From: Actinomyces weissii
GTDB taxonomy: Bacteria; Actinomycetota; Actinomycetes; Actinomycetales; Actinomycetaceae
Assembly: GCF_016598775.1 (NCBI RefSeq)
Contig: NZ_CP066802.1
Span: 1,984,001-2,048,000 of the forward strand
Reading direction: 5' to 3'
Length of the DNA: 64,000 nucleotides
Numbering within the stretch: the stretch's first letter is position 1; each line of letters begins with the position of its first letter. Both the position numbers and the translations under genes were made by a program. The notes under the pieces were generated by a model. It saw only the letters and a list, made by a program, of their open reading frames with translations. It searched no databases and was not told the origin of the DNA. This document shows positions 7,416 to 15,528 of the stretch, in pieces.

Positions 7416-9271
7416 GCCAGGGACTCCTCCCTGGGCGCGTCACCGGCCGGGTCCTGCTCCTGCTCGTAGCGGGCCAGCAGCTCGTCCAGGCCGCCGGTGG
7501 CGTGCCGGTAGTAGACCAGCAGCCACTCGCCGACGTCGTCGCCCTCACGCTCCTTGAGCAGGGACCACACGTACCAGCACCAGCCGGCGAAGACGACGTA
7601 GGCCCGGTAGTGGCGCTCCTCCGCCGGCGTGGCGGGGCGGCCCAGGTAGGCCTGCAGGGCCCGCGCGGCCAGCTCCTCGCTGAGCTCGGCGCAGACCACC
7701 ATGGTGCCGTAGTCGCTGGCCTCGTCGGACATGCCGGCGTACTCCCAGTCGATCAGGTCCAGCCTGCCGGCGGGGTCCACCAGGAAGTTCAGCGGGAAGA
7801 AGTCGTTGTGGCTGGGCACCAGGGGCAGGCCGTCGGCGTCGACCAGCTCCTTGAGGCGCAGCACCTTGGCGCGCAGCTCGCCGTAGCCGGGCACGTCGAT
7901 AGGGCCGTGCCCCTGGAGCAGGGACTCGTAGCGCAGCCCCTCGGCCACGAAGTCGAAGTGGCGGGACAGGCGCCTGCCGGACTGGTGGACCTGGCGGCAC
8001 ATGCGCATGGCGCCCTCCAGCTCCTGGGGGTTGGTGGCGTCCAGGTTGCGCGCCTCGGGGACGAAGCGGGAGATCTTCCAGCCCTTGGCGGGGTCACCGG
8101 TGACGAAGGTGGAGTCCACGCCCAGGCCGGAGGCGAGGTGCAGGGCCTCGAACTCCGCCTGGCGGTCCACCATCTTCTCGGTGCCGGCCCCCGGGTGTCG
8201 GTAGACGTACTCCTGGTCCCCCACCGCGAAGTGGCAGGAGAGGTTGGTGATGCCCTGCTTGAGGGGGTAAAGGTCGGTGATCTCCTCCGGGGAGCAGCCC
8301 AGTGCCGTGGAGATGTTGTCGAAGACCTCGGAGTCCAGGTTCTCCAGGAAGTGGGGGTCGAAGGCCCGCAGCTCGTCCAGGGAGTCGAACTCGTTGATGA
8401 CGCCGTCGGGGTACTTGCGGATGACCATGTCCAGCTCCTTGACGTGGTCCAGGTAGATGGCCTCCCACAGCTTGGGGGCGGTCTGGGGCAGGTGGTAGAC
8501 ACGCTCCAGGACCTGGCGGAACCGGGTGGAGAAGGCGCGGTCGAAGTAGACGTGGCCGAGCATGGTCCAGGCGTCGGCCCCGCCCACGGTGGCGCCGGTG
8601 ATGCGCCCCCCGGCGCCGGTGGCCAGGCACCACTCCTCGGTGGGGCCGGAGGCGTACTGGGCCGAGTAGTAGGCCTTGTAAACGTGCGACTCGAAGGGGT
8701 TGACGGTGAAGTAGTCGTCTGAGGAGCACACGTAGGTGTTGCCCAGCAGCTCACGCACCAGCCACAGGGAGCTGTTGTTGTTGCGTGAGGCGTACTCCCG
8801 GTTGACCACCAGCCTGGCCCCGTAGCGCTCCGCGAGCTGGAAGAAGTACTCCTTCTTGTAGCCGACGACGATGGTGATGTCGGTTATGCCCGCCTCCTGG
8901 AGCTGGCGCAGCTGGCGCTCCATCAGGACCTCGCCGCGCACCTTGAGGGTGCCTTTGGGGCGCTCGTAGGAGATGGGGGCGAAGCGGCTGGACATACCCG
9001 CGGCCATGATGACGGCGTTCTCCACGCGGTAGGGCTCCAGGGCGGCCCGGCCTGCCGGGGTCAGCTGCCGGTCCCTGACGAGCCCGGTGGCCTCCAGCGC
9101 CCGCACCGTGGTGTTGACGGCTCCCAGGCTCATGCCGGTGGACTGGGCCAGCTGGCGCTGGGTGAGGGCGGCCTGGGTGCGGTGGAGCGCGTGCAGGACG
9201 TCGAACTGGCCTTGGCTCAGGTCATTGGTCAAGGAGAACCTCACGTTCAGGTGCGGCAGAGTCATCAGCAT
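7412..9271 (-). CDS. HTH - CTP:phosphocholine cytidylyltransferase - choline kinase fusion (LicC-LicA)
   Basis: One 619-residue polypeptide appears to carry both choline-activating activities. Residues about 20-78 form a winged helix-turn-helix (QFDVLHAL, LTQRQLAQSTGMSLGAVNTTVRALE). From about 83, NAVIMAAGMSSRF and ERPKGTLKVRGEVL give the LicC-type nucleotidyltransferase. From about 333, LKQGITNLSCHF starts a LicA-type kinase with the Brenner motif HNDFFPLN at about 487 and LDLIDWEYAG. Kinase would make phosphocholine and LicC would make CDP-choline. It heads the lic operon. The ATG at 9271 is chosen because TATATT lies five bases upstream (leaderless); ATGs at 9298 and 9265 are alternatives. 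The fused HTH could autoregulate the operon. Confidence 0.88.
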   Translation of the reverse strand: MLMTLPHLNVRFSLTNDLSQGQFDVLHALHRTQAALTQRQLAQSTGMSLGAVNTTVRALEATGLVRDRQLTPAGRAALEPYRVENAVIMAAGMSSRFAPISYERPKGTLKVRGEVLMERQLRQLQEAGITDITIVVGYKKEYFFQLAERYGARLVVNREYASRNNNSSLWLVRELLGNTYVCSSDDYFTVNPFESHVYKAYYSAQYASGPTEEWCLATGAGGRITGATVGGADAWTMLGHVYFDRAFSTRFRQVLERVYHLPQTAPKLWEAIYLDHVKELDMVIRKYPDGVINEFDSLDELRAFDPHFLENLDSEVFDNISTALGCSPEEITDLYPLKQGITNLSCHFAVGDQEYVYRHPGAGTEKMVDRQAEFEALHLASGLGVDSTFVTGDPAKGWKISRFVPEARNLDATNPQELEGAMRMCRQVHQSGRRLSRHFDFVAEGLRYESLLQGHGPIDVPGYGELRAKVLRLKELVDADGLPLVPSHNDFFPLNFLVDPAGRLDLIDWEYAGMSDEASDYGTMVVCAELSEELAARALQAYLGRPATPAEERHYRAYVVFAGWCWYVWSLLKEREGDDVGEWLLVYYRHATGGLDELLARYEQEQDPAGDAPREESLA

Positions 9272-9276
9272 GTTCG

Positions 9277-9282
9277 AATATA
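9277..9282 (-). promoter_or_regulatory. putative -10 box of the lic operon
   Basis: TATATT on the minus strand lies five bases before the ATG at 9271. TTCATG sits 17 bases further upstream and is a weak -35 match. This would give a nearly leaderless transcript for the lic operon. Confidence 0.45.
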
Positions 9283-9284
9283 GA

Positions 9285-9306
9285 CCATGAACCAGCATCC
9301 ATGAAC
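9285..9306. repeat. 8-bp direct repeat upstream of the lic operon
   Basis: CCATGAAC occurs at 9285-9292 and again at 9299-9306, a 14-base period. The pair lies just upstream of the TATATT box of the lic operon, a sensible place for an operator read by the operon's own N-terminal HTH. Confidence 0.5.
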
Positions 9307-9407
9307 ACCAGGTGGGTCATACCCCTGCGGAGCGCTCCCGGCTAGAATCACGGCGTTCCCCTGCGCCCGCGCACGGGCGCTAGCAGCAACCACCTGAGGA
9401 CCAGCCA

Positions 9408-10838
9408 ATGACCATGACCCCCAAGCCCCTGAGGATCGAGACCACGCCCATCCCTGGCTTCCTGCGTATCGACCTGACTGTCCACGGGGACAACCGGGGC
9501 TGGTTCAAGGAGAACTGGCAGCGCGAGAAGATGCTGGCGCTCGGCCTGCCGGACTTCGGGCCGGTCCAGAACAACATCTCCTTCAACGACGAGGTGGGCG
9601 TGACCCGCGGCATCCACGCCGAGCCCTGGGACAAGTTCGTCTCCGTGGCCACCGGCCGTGTGTTCGGCGCCTGGGTGGACCTGCGTGAGGGCCCTACCTT
9701 CGGTACGGTCTACACCTGTGAGATCGACCCCTCAGTGGCCGTGTACGTGCCCAAGGGCGTGGGCAACGCCTACCAGACCCTGGAGCCCAACACTGCCTAC
9801 ACCTACCTGGTGAACGACCACTGGTCCCCCGAGGCCCGGTACACCTTCCTGAACCTGGCTGACGAGACGGTGGCCGTGCCCTGGCCCATCCCCCTGGAGC
9901 AGGCGATCCTCTCTGACAAGGACAAGGCCCACCCGCGCCTGGAGCAGGTCACGCCCTTCCCCGCCCTGCCCGCCCGGGGACGCCGCGTGCTGGTCACGGG
10001 GGCCAAGGGCCAGCTGGGCCGCGAGCTGATGCGCCAGCTGCCCGCCGCCGGGTTCACGGCCACCGGCGTGGACCTGCCCGACTTCGACATCTCCGACCCC
10101 GCCACCGTGCAGGCGGTTGACTGGTCTGCCTACGACGTCGTGGTCAACGCGGCTGGCTGGACCGACGTCGACGGGGCGCAGAGCGCAGCCGGACGTAGCC
10201 AGGCATGGCAGGCCAACGCCACCGGCCCGGCCCACCTGGCCCGCGCCGCCAGCAGGCACGGCCTGACCCTGGTGCACGTCTCCAGCGAGTACGTCTTTGA
10301 CGGCAGCGCCGAGACCCATCTGGAGGACGAGGCCCCCAGCCCGCTGGGCGTCTACGGGCAGTCGAAGGCCGGGGGCGACGCCGCTGCCGCCGCCTGCCCC
10401 ACGCACTACCTGGTGCGTACCAGCTGGGTCGTGGGCGAGGGCCGCAACTTCGTGCGGACCATGGCCGAGCTGGCCCGGCGGGGCACCAAGCCGCAGGTAG
10501 TCTGCGACCAGGTTGGGCGCCTGACCTTCACCAAGGACCTGGCTGCAGGCATCATCCACCTGCTGTCCACGCAGGCCCCCTACGGCACCTACAACCTCTC
10601 TGGCACGGGCCCGGCCGCCTCCTGGTACGAGGTTGCCAGGCTGGTCTACCAGCTCACCGGGCACAACCCGCAGGACGTCTCCCCTGTGACCACCGCGGAG
10701 TACTACGCAGGCCATGAGGGTATCTCCCCCCGCCCAGCCCACAGCACCCTGGACCTGAGCAAGCTGACGGCCACGGGCTTCACCCCCGAGAGCTGGACCG
10801 AGGGCCTGGAGCGGTACCTGGGCGAGCAGCAGGTCTGA
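9408..10838 (+). CDS. rmlCD: fused dTDP-4-dehydrorhamnose 3,5-epimerase / reductase
   Basis: A 476-residue bifunctional enzyme for the last two steps of dTDP-L-rhamnose synthesis. Residues 1-190 are an RmlC cupin: DNRGWFKENW, the catalytic-His region TRGIHAEPWDKF (non-fused RmlC has RGLHYQ) and a GVGNAYQTL segment. Residues about 195-476 are an RmlD short-chain reductase: VLVTGAKGQLG, NAAGWTDVD, SSEYVFDG and Tyr316 of YGQSK. The fusion is recurrent in Actinomyces and bifidobacteria. GAGGA precedes the ATG at 9408; a second ATG six bases on is possible. Hairpins at the stop and at 10845 end the transcript before the convergent glycosyltransferase. Confidence 0.95.
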   Translation: MTMTPKPLRIETTPIPGFLRIDLTVHGDNRGWFKENWQREKMLALGLPDFGPVQNNISFNDEVGVTRGIHAEPWDKFVSVATGRVFGAWVDLREGPTFGTVYTCEIDPSVAVYVPKGVGNAYQTLEPNTAYTYLVNDHWSPEARYTFLNLADETVAVPWPIPLEQAILSDKDKAHPRLEQVTPFPALPARGRRVLVTGAKGQLGRELMRQLPAAGFTATGVDLPDFDISDPATVQAVDWSAYDVVVNAAGWTDVDGAQSAAGRSQAWQANATGPAHLARAASRHGLTLVHVSSEYVFDGSAETHLEDEAPSPLGVYGQSKAGGDAAAAACPTHYLVRTSWVVGEGRNFVRTMAELARRGTKPQVVCDQVGRLTFTKDLAAGIIHLLSTQAPYGTYNLSGTGPAASWYEVARLVYQLTGHNPQDVSPVTTAEYYAGHEGISPRPAHSTLDLSKLTATGFTPESWTEGLERYLGEQQV

Positions 10839-10844
10839 AGACCT

Positions 10845-10891
10845 GCTGGCGGGCCCGAGGAGAAGATTCTTGGCATCCCCGGCCCGCCAGC
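10845..10891. terminator. hairpin between convergent rmlCD and GT4 gene
   Basis: GCTGGCGGGCC at 10845-10855 pairs perfectly with GGCCCGCCAGC at 10881-10891. A second hairpin with 9-base arms overlaps the rmlCD stop codon (10828-10847). Either strand could use these as terminators; there is no U-tract. Confidence 0.55.
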
Positions 10892-10915
10892 CCAGCCACT
10901 GCACCGGGCGGCACC

Positions 10916-12046
10916 TCAGCCCCGGGCCAGTGCCTCCTGGTAGGCGGCAACGTGTGCCCGGGCTGAAGCACGCCAGCTGAACTGCTCGGAGCTGGCCCGT
11001 TCCTGGGCGGCACGCCTCAGCTCGGCCCTCCGGCCAGCGTCCACGTGCAGCTCCACCAGTGCCCGGCTGATAGAGGCCGCGTCCAGCCCGCAGTAGGCCA
11101 CAGCCTGGCCTCCCACCTCCGGCAGGCTGGTCTCGCGCGTGGTCAGCACTGCCGCGCCGCAGGCCATGGCCTCCAGCACCGGCAGCCCGAAGCCCTCGGC
11201 GATAGAGGGGTAGGCCAGCACCTCGGAGCCGGACAGGAAGCCCGGAAGGTCCTCCAGCGGCAGGTAGCCCGGACGCAGAACGGTCATGTGCTTGGGCACG
11301 GCCGCGAGTGCTGGCTCCACCTCCTGGTCCCACCCCTTGCCGCCTGCCAGCACCAGGGCCGGGGCCTGGGGGTCGTCATGGAAGGCCTGCACCCAGGCCC
11401 GCACCAGGTTGGGCACGTTCTTGCGTGGCTCCAGGGTGCCCAGGAAACCGATGTAGCTACGTTCTGCCAGTCCCAGCGCCCTGCGCACCCGCTCGCGCTC
11501 GGCGTCGTCCACCGGGTGGAAGACCTGCTGGTCCACCCCGTGGTAGGCGACGTGGAACCTGGATGCCTCACCCCCCACGTACTTCATGGTCTCGTCCCGG
11601 GTGGCGGCAGAAGGCACCACCAGGGCGTCCGCCCCGGCCACCGCCCGGCGGATCGCCGTGGTGAAGAAACGCTGCTTCAGACACCCATGAGCCTGCGGGT
11701 GAGAGAAGAAGGTAGCGTCGTGCAGGGTCACCACCACCGGCACCTTGTGCAGGGAAGGAAAGGTGTAGTGCGGGCAGTGCAGCACGTCCGGCTGCAGACG
11801 CCGCACCAACGCCGGTAGCCCGACCTGCTCCCAGGCCAGGCGGGCAGCCCGGTTCTCCAGGACCGGTGGGACCGGGAACAGATGCGCGCGCGGCACCTTG
11901 GCCGAGAAGTGGGCCACGTCCCGCTCCTGCACCGCGAGCGCCAGGTTCACGCCCTCCTTAATGAGCTCAGGGACCAGGTCGTCCACGTAGCGGCCCACAC
12001 CGCCCAGGTTCGCAGGGATGGCGGTGGCGTCAAGGAGTACCTTCAT
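10916..12046 (-). CDS. GT4-like glycosyltransferase
   Basis: A 376-residue GT-B glycosyltransferase. The N-terminus MKVLLDATAIPANLGGVGRYVDDL holds the Gly-rich acceptor loop. IGFLGTLEPRKNVPNLVRAW starts the nucleotide-sugar domain, and AYPSIAEGFGLPVLEAMACG is the GT4 EX7E motif. It resembles mannosyl- and rhamnosyltransferases of polymer assembly. TAGTCT followed by six bases precedes the ATG at 12046, a leaderless arrangement. Divergent from another GT4 gene with 70 bases between them. It lies downstream of rmlCD, so a rhamnosyl donor is plausible but not demonstrable. Confidence 0.9.
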   Translation of the reverse strand: MKVLLDATAIPANLGGVGRYVDDLVPELIKEGVNLALAVQERDVAHFSAKVPRAHLFPVPPVLENRAARLAWEQVGLPALVRRLQPDVLHCPHYTFPSLHKVPVVVTLHDATFFSHPQAHGCLKQRFFTTAIRRAVAGADALVVPSAATRDETMKYVGGEASRFHVAYHGVDQQVFHPVDDAERERVRRALGLAERSYIGFLGTLEPRKNVPNLVRAWVQAFHDDPQAPALVLAGGKGWDQEVEPALAAVPKHMTVLRPGYLPLEDLPGFLSGSEVLAYPSIAEGFGLPVLEAMACGAAVLTTRETSLPEVGGQAVAYCGLDAASISRALVELHVDAGRRAELRRAAQERASSEQFSWRASARAHVAAYQEALARG

Positions 12047-12052
12047 GCCCGC

Positions 12053-12058
12053 AGACTA
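12053..12058 (-). promoter_or_regulatory. -10 box, leaderless GT4 gene (10916-12046)
   Basis: TAGTCT on the minus strand, six bases before the ATG at 12046. No Shine-Dalgarno sequence is present between them. Confidence 0.55.
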
Positions 12059-12104
12059 GCCTCCCGACCCCCGCTCCGGGCCGATAAGCGGACTGCTGAG
12101 ACCG

Positions 12105-12110
12105 TAACCT
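12105..12110 (+). promoter_or_regulatory. -10 box, leaderless GT4 gene (12117-13262)
   Basis: TAACCT six bases before the ATG at 12117. With the minus-strand box at 12053-12058 it forms a back-to-back promoter pair. Confidence 0.55.
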
Positions 12111-12116
12111 GGGTCC

Positions 12117-13262
12117 ATGAGCAAGACCGCACCACTCCCTGACCGCTCCCCAAAGGTCGCCCTGGTGATCGAGCAGCTCTGGCAGCCGGTCCCGGGTGGC
12201 TCCGGCACCTACATCGTGGAGCTGGCGCAGGCGCTGCACGCCCAAGGTGCCCGGCTGGCGGGACTGGCCGCCAGGCACCAGCCCTCCCCCACCACCGTCG
12301 ACCTGGGCCTGCCCCGGCTGCCGGTCAGGTACTCGCTCCTGCCCCGCACGGCCCTGTACGAGTCCTGGAACTGGCTCGGGCTGCCTAGGGCGGAGTCGGT
12401 GGTACCTGGTGCCCAGGTAGTGCACGCCACCACCTGGGCCGTGCCGGGGACCCGACTGCCCCTGGCCGTGACCGTGCACGACCTGGCCTTCCTGCGCTCC
12501 CCGGAGCACTTCACCCGTCGCGGCAACACCTACTTCAAGCGTTCCCTGGAGCGGACCCGCCAAGAGGCCCGGGTGGTTATCACCCCCTCCCGTGCCACTG
12601 CTGACGACTGCGTGCGGGAGGGCGTCCCCGCCAGCCGCATCGAGGTGATCCCCCACGGTGTGCGTACCCTACCCGTCGAGGAGGCGGCAGTAGCCCGCTT
12701 CCGCGCCGCCCACGGCCTGCAGCGCGAGTACGTCCTGTGGACCGGCACCCGCGAGCCACGCAAGAACCTGCCGACGCTGCTGCGGGCATTTTCTCTGCTG
12801 TCCCCCCAGCACCCTGACCTGGACCTGGTGCTGGTGGGACCGCAGGGCTGGGGCAACGACGCGCAGGAGCAGGAGCTGCTCAGGGAGCTGCCCGGGCGGG
12901 TGCACGTGCTGGGCCGTCTCCCCCAGGAGGAGCTGGCCGCGGCGTACCGGGGAGCTCGCGTCTTCGCCTTCCCCTCGCTCTGGGAGGGCTTCGGACTGCC
13001 GGTGCTGGAGGCCATGGCCTACGGCACCCCGGTGGTCACGAGCGCAGGCACCTGCCTGGAAGAGGTCTGCGGGGAGGCAGGCCTGCTGGCTGCGCCGCAG
13101 GACCCTGCCGCCCTGGCCACCCAGCTGGATCGGGCCGCCGGGGCGGAGCATGACGCGCTGGCCCAGGCCGGGCTGGTGCGCGCGCAGGGCTTCACATGGC
13201 AGGCCTCGGCAGCCGCCCACCTGGAGGTGTATCGCTCCTTGGCGGCGGGAGAGCGCCGGTGA
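12117..13262 (+). CDS. GT4-like glycosyltransferase
   Basis: A 381-residue GT-B glycosyltransferase. VALVIEQLWQPVPGGSGTYI opens the acceptor domain and LWTGTREPRKNLPTLLRAF the donor domain. FPSLWEGFGLPVLEAMAYG carries the EX7E catalytic motif. It starts at an ATG six bases after TAACCT with no Shine-Dalgarno and heads a plus-strand operon of three glycosyltransferases. It is similar to the divergent GT4 at 10916-12046, and the two probably add successive sugars of the same repeat unit. The specific donor is unknown. Confidence 0.9.
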   Translation: MSKTAPLPDRSPKVALVIEQLWQPVPGGSGTYIVELAQALHAQGARLAGLAARHQPSPTTVDLGLPRLPVRYSLLPRTALYESWNWLGLPRAESVVPGAQVVHATTWAVPGTRLPLAVTVHDLAFLRSPEHFTRRGNTYFKRSLERTRQEARVVITPSRATADDCVREGVPASRIEVIPHGVRTLPVEEAAVARFRAAHGLQREYVLWTGTREPRKNLPTLLRAFSLLSPQHPDLDLVLVGPQGWGNDAQEQELLRELPGRVHVLGRLPQEELAAAYRGARVFAFPSLWEGFGLPVLEAMAYGTPVVTSAGTCLEEVCGEAGLLAAPQDPAALATQLDRAAGAEHDALAQAGLVRAQGFTWQASAAAHLEVYRSLAAGERR

Positions 13263-14287
13263 GCGCCTTACAGGTGGAGGCCGCAGCGGGCGGGACGGCC
13301 CCTGATCGGCCCTCCGTGCGGGTGGTGGTCGTGAACTGGCGGCAGGCTGGGCTGACCATCCGGGCCTGCGAGTCCCTGCGGACGCAGCTGCGCCCCACCG
13401 ATCGGCTGGTGGTGGTGGACAACGCCTCTGGGGACGGCTCTGCACAACGCCTGCGGCAGGCTGGGCTGGAGGTGGTCCAGTCCGGGCGGAACCTGGGTTT
13501 CGGAGCGGGGGTGAACCTCGGGGCGGCAGGGCTGGAGGAGGAGGTGCTGGTCCTGCTCAACAACGACGCCGTAGCCGCGCCTGGCTTCCTGGACGCCCTG
13601 ACCTCTCCCCTGGTGGCGGCGGGGGCCCCGGACCTGGCGGCCACAACCGCCCTGATCCTGCTGGCTGGCCGGTGGCGTCCCGCCCACGGCGACGAGTCCG
13701 CCTTGACGGGCCTGGACGGACGCCGTTGGCACCGGGTCGGGCAGGCTGCTGAGTCCCGCGGGGAGGGGCTGGTGCTGATCAACTCCACCGGGAACCTGGT
13801 GGACGGCACCGGTAACGGTTATGACCGGGACTGGCTGAGCCGCGCCGACCAGCTCAGCGCCCCCCGGGAGGTGTTCGGGCTGTGCGGTGGGGCCTGTGCG
13901 ATCCGTGCCGCCGCCTGGAAGAAGCTGGGTGGCTTCCGGGAGGACCTGTTCATGTACTACGAGGACACCGAGCTGTCCTGGCGCATCCGGGAGGCAGGCT
14001 GGCGGGTGGAGTTCGTGGAGTCCGCTGTGGTGCACCATGAGCACGCAGCCTCCTCAGGCCCCCAGTCCCCCATGTTCCTGCGGGTCAACACCCGCAACCG
14101 GCTCCTGGTCGCGGCGGTCCACGGCCCGCGCAGCCACTTCTGGCGCGGTCTGGCGCGCACCGTGCTGCGGGCGGCCCGCCACGGCTGCCGCGGCCCGGTG
14201 GCCCAGGGCCTGGGGCAGGCGGTGCGGGAGCTGCTGCGCCAGTCTGCGGCAGCTTCCCGGGACGGGCGCCGATCACTGCAAGAATAG
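13259..14287 (+). CDS. GT2 family glycosyltransferase, rhamnosyltransferase-like
   Basis: A 342-residue GT-A enzyme. VRVVVVNWRQAGLTIRACESL, VVVDNASGDGSAQ and GRNLGFGAGVN are typical of WbbL/RgpB-like family 2 transferases, and LVLLNNDA supplies the metal-binding acidic motif. GGFREDLFMYYEDTELSWR is the conserved catalytic ED region. The start is the GTG at 13259, overlapping the previous stop (GTGA) with GGGAG upstream; the upstream in-frame ATG lies inside the previous gene. The family similarity and the island's dTDP-rhamnose genes make a rhamnosyl donor likely, which is inference. Confidence 0.9.
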   Translation: MSALQVEAAAGGTAPDRPSVRVVVVNWRQAGLTIRACESLRTQLRPTDRLVVVDNASGDGSAQRLRQAGLEVVQSGRNLGFGAGVNLGAAGLEEEVLVLLNNDAVAAPGFLDALTSPLVAAGAPDLAATTALILLAGRWRPAHGDESALTGLDGRRWHRVGQAAESRGEGLVLINSTGNLVDGTGNGYDRDWLSRADQLSAPREVFGLCGGACAIRAAAWKKLGGFREDLFMYYEDTELSWRIREAGWRVEFVESAVVHHEHAASSGPQSPMFLRVNTRNRLLVAAVHGPRSHFWRGLARTVLRAARHGCRGPVAQGLGQAVRELLRQSAAASRDGRRSLQE

Positions 14288-14328
14288 GTGCGGTAGACGG
14301 CCGCATCGCCGAGCGAAGGAGCCCCAGC

Positions 14329-15498
14329 ATGACCGCACGCGTAACCATAGTCACCCGCACCCGCGACCGTGAGGTCCTACTAGCCCGCTCCTTGGCTTCG
14401 GTGCGGGAGCAGAGCCTGACGGACTATGAGCTGGTCGTCGTGAACGACGCCGGGGACCCGCAGGTGGTAGAGCGGCTGGTGGCGGAGCAGCCGGAGGTCT
14501 TCCGGGCCCGGATCAAGGTGGTCCACAACCAGCGCTCAGCAGGCAGGGAGGCCGCCCTGGAGTCTGGTCTGGCGGTCTCCCACGGCGAGTTCTTCGCCAT
14601 CCACGACGACGACGACACCTGGGCCCCGGCCTTCCTGGAGCGTTGCGTCGCCACGCTGGACGCCCACCCGGAGTACGGGGCGGTGGCCACCCGCTGCGTG
14701 GTGGTCCACGAGCACCTGGAGGACGGCGTCCTGGTGGAAGACTCCCGGGAGGTGCTGGCGGCCACCACGCACAGCTGGTCCTTGCTGGACACGCTGGTGG
14801 CCAACTACGTCCCCCCGATCTCCCAGCTGGTGCGCCGGGACCTGGCTGATGAGATCGGACACTGGGACGGGACCCTGCAGACGCAGGCCGACTGGGACTT
14901 CAACATCCGGCTGCTCACTCGCACGGCAGCTGGCTTCCTGGCGGAGGAGCCGCTCGCCTTCTGGCACCAGCGGCCCCCGCAGGGCGGGACCTTGGGCAAC
15001 TCCGTCGTGGATGACGCCCGGCAGCACCTGGTTGACAACACGACCATCCGGGACCGCTACGCCCGGCAGGAGGCAGCTGAGGGCGGTGTGGGCCACCTGC
15101 TAGTCTCAGCCGCCTACTTCCAGCGCCTGCACGACGAGCTGCAGCACCTGGCGGGGGACCTGGGACGCCTGGAGCAGCGGGTCAACAGCGTTGACGCCGC
15201 CGTCCACGCCCAGAACCCGGTCCTGGAGGCCCACACCCGGAGCATCGCGACCATTGAGCACGGCACCTTGGGCCTGAGCGAATCAGTCCGGAGCCTTCAC
15301 GACTACCTGGGGAAGCTGCTGGAGTCCCTGCTGGCCGTGCACCAGGGCCTGGGTCAGAACCTGCAGCGCACTCAGGAGATCCACGACCAGCTGCGCTCTA
15401 CGCCGGGGGCACTGATTGGCGGCCAGGTGCGCAAGGTAGCCAGGAAGGTGGACACCGTTACCGGGCTGCGTGCCCGCCTGCACCGCCGCCTGCGCTGA
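14329..15498 (+). CDS. GT2 family glycosyltransferase with C-terminal coiled coil
   Basis: A 389-residue protein with an N-terminal GT-A domain: VTIVTRTRDREVLLARSLASV, YELVVVNDAGDPQVV and HDDDDTWAPAFLE (metal-binding Asp cluster). Residues about 250-389 are a heptad-rich region (LHDELQHLAGDLGRLEQRV and later LGKLLESLLAVHQGL) expected to form a coiled coil for oligomerisation or partner binding. AAGGAG lies upstream of the ATG at 14329. It ends the plus-strand glycosyltransferase operon and faces the convergent ABC-exporter operon, with a GC palindrome between them. Substrate unknown. Confidence 0.87.
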   Translation: MTARVTIVTRTRDREVLLARSLASVREQSLTDYELVVVNDAGDPQVVERLVAEQPEVFRARIKVVHNQRSAGREAALESGLAVSHGEFFAIHDDDDTWAPAFLERCVATLDAHPEYGAVATRCVVVHEHLEDGVLVEDSREVLAATTHSWSLLDTLVANYVPPISQLVRRDLADEIGHWDGTLQTQADWDFNIRLLTRTAAGFLAEEPLAFWHQRPPQGGTLGNSVVDDARQHLVDNTTIRDRYARQEAAEGGVGHLLVSAAYFQRLHDELQHLAGDLGRLEQRVNSVDAAVHAQNPVLEAHTRSIATIEHGTLGLSESVRSLHDYLGKLLESLLAVHQGLGQNLQRTQEIHDQLRSTPGALIGGQVRKVARKVDTVTGLRARLHRRLR

Positions 15499-15505
15499 GC
15501 GGCTG

Positions 15506-15521
15506 GCTGGCCCGGGCCAGC
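15506..15521. terminator. GC palindrome between convergent operons
   Basis: GCTGGCCCGGGCCAGC is a perfect 16-base palindrome, with one further G before it, between the stops of the GT2 gene and the Wzt gene. It may act as a bidirectional termination structure, although it has no loop or U-tract. Confidence 0.35.
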
Positions 15522-15528
15522 GCATGGC

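Noticed and set aside
7502..8722. Long plus-strand open frame of 406 codons antisense to the LicC-LicA fusion
   Set aside because: It is composed of low-complexity Val/Gly/His-rich sequence and lies opposite a gene with clear motifs. High G+C makes such antisense frames common.
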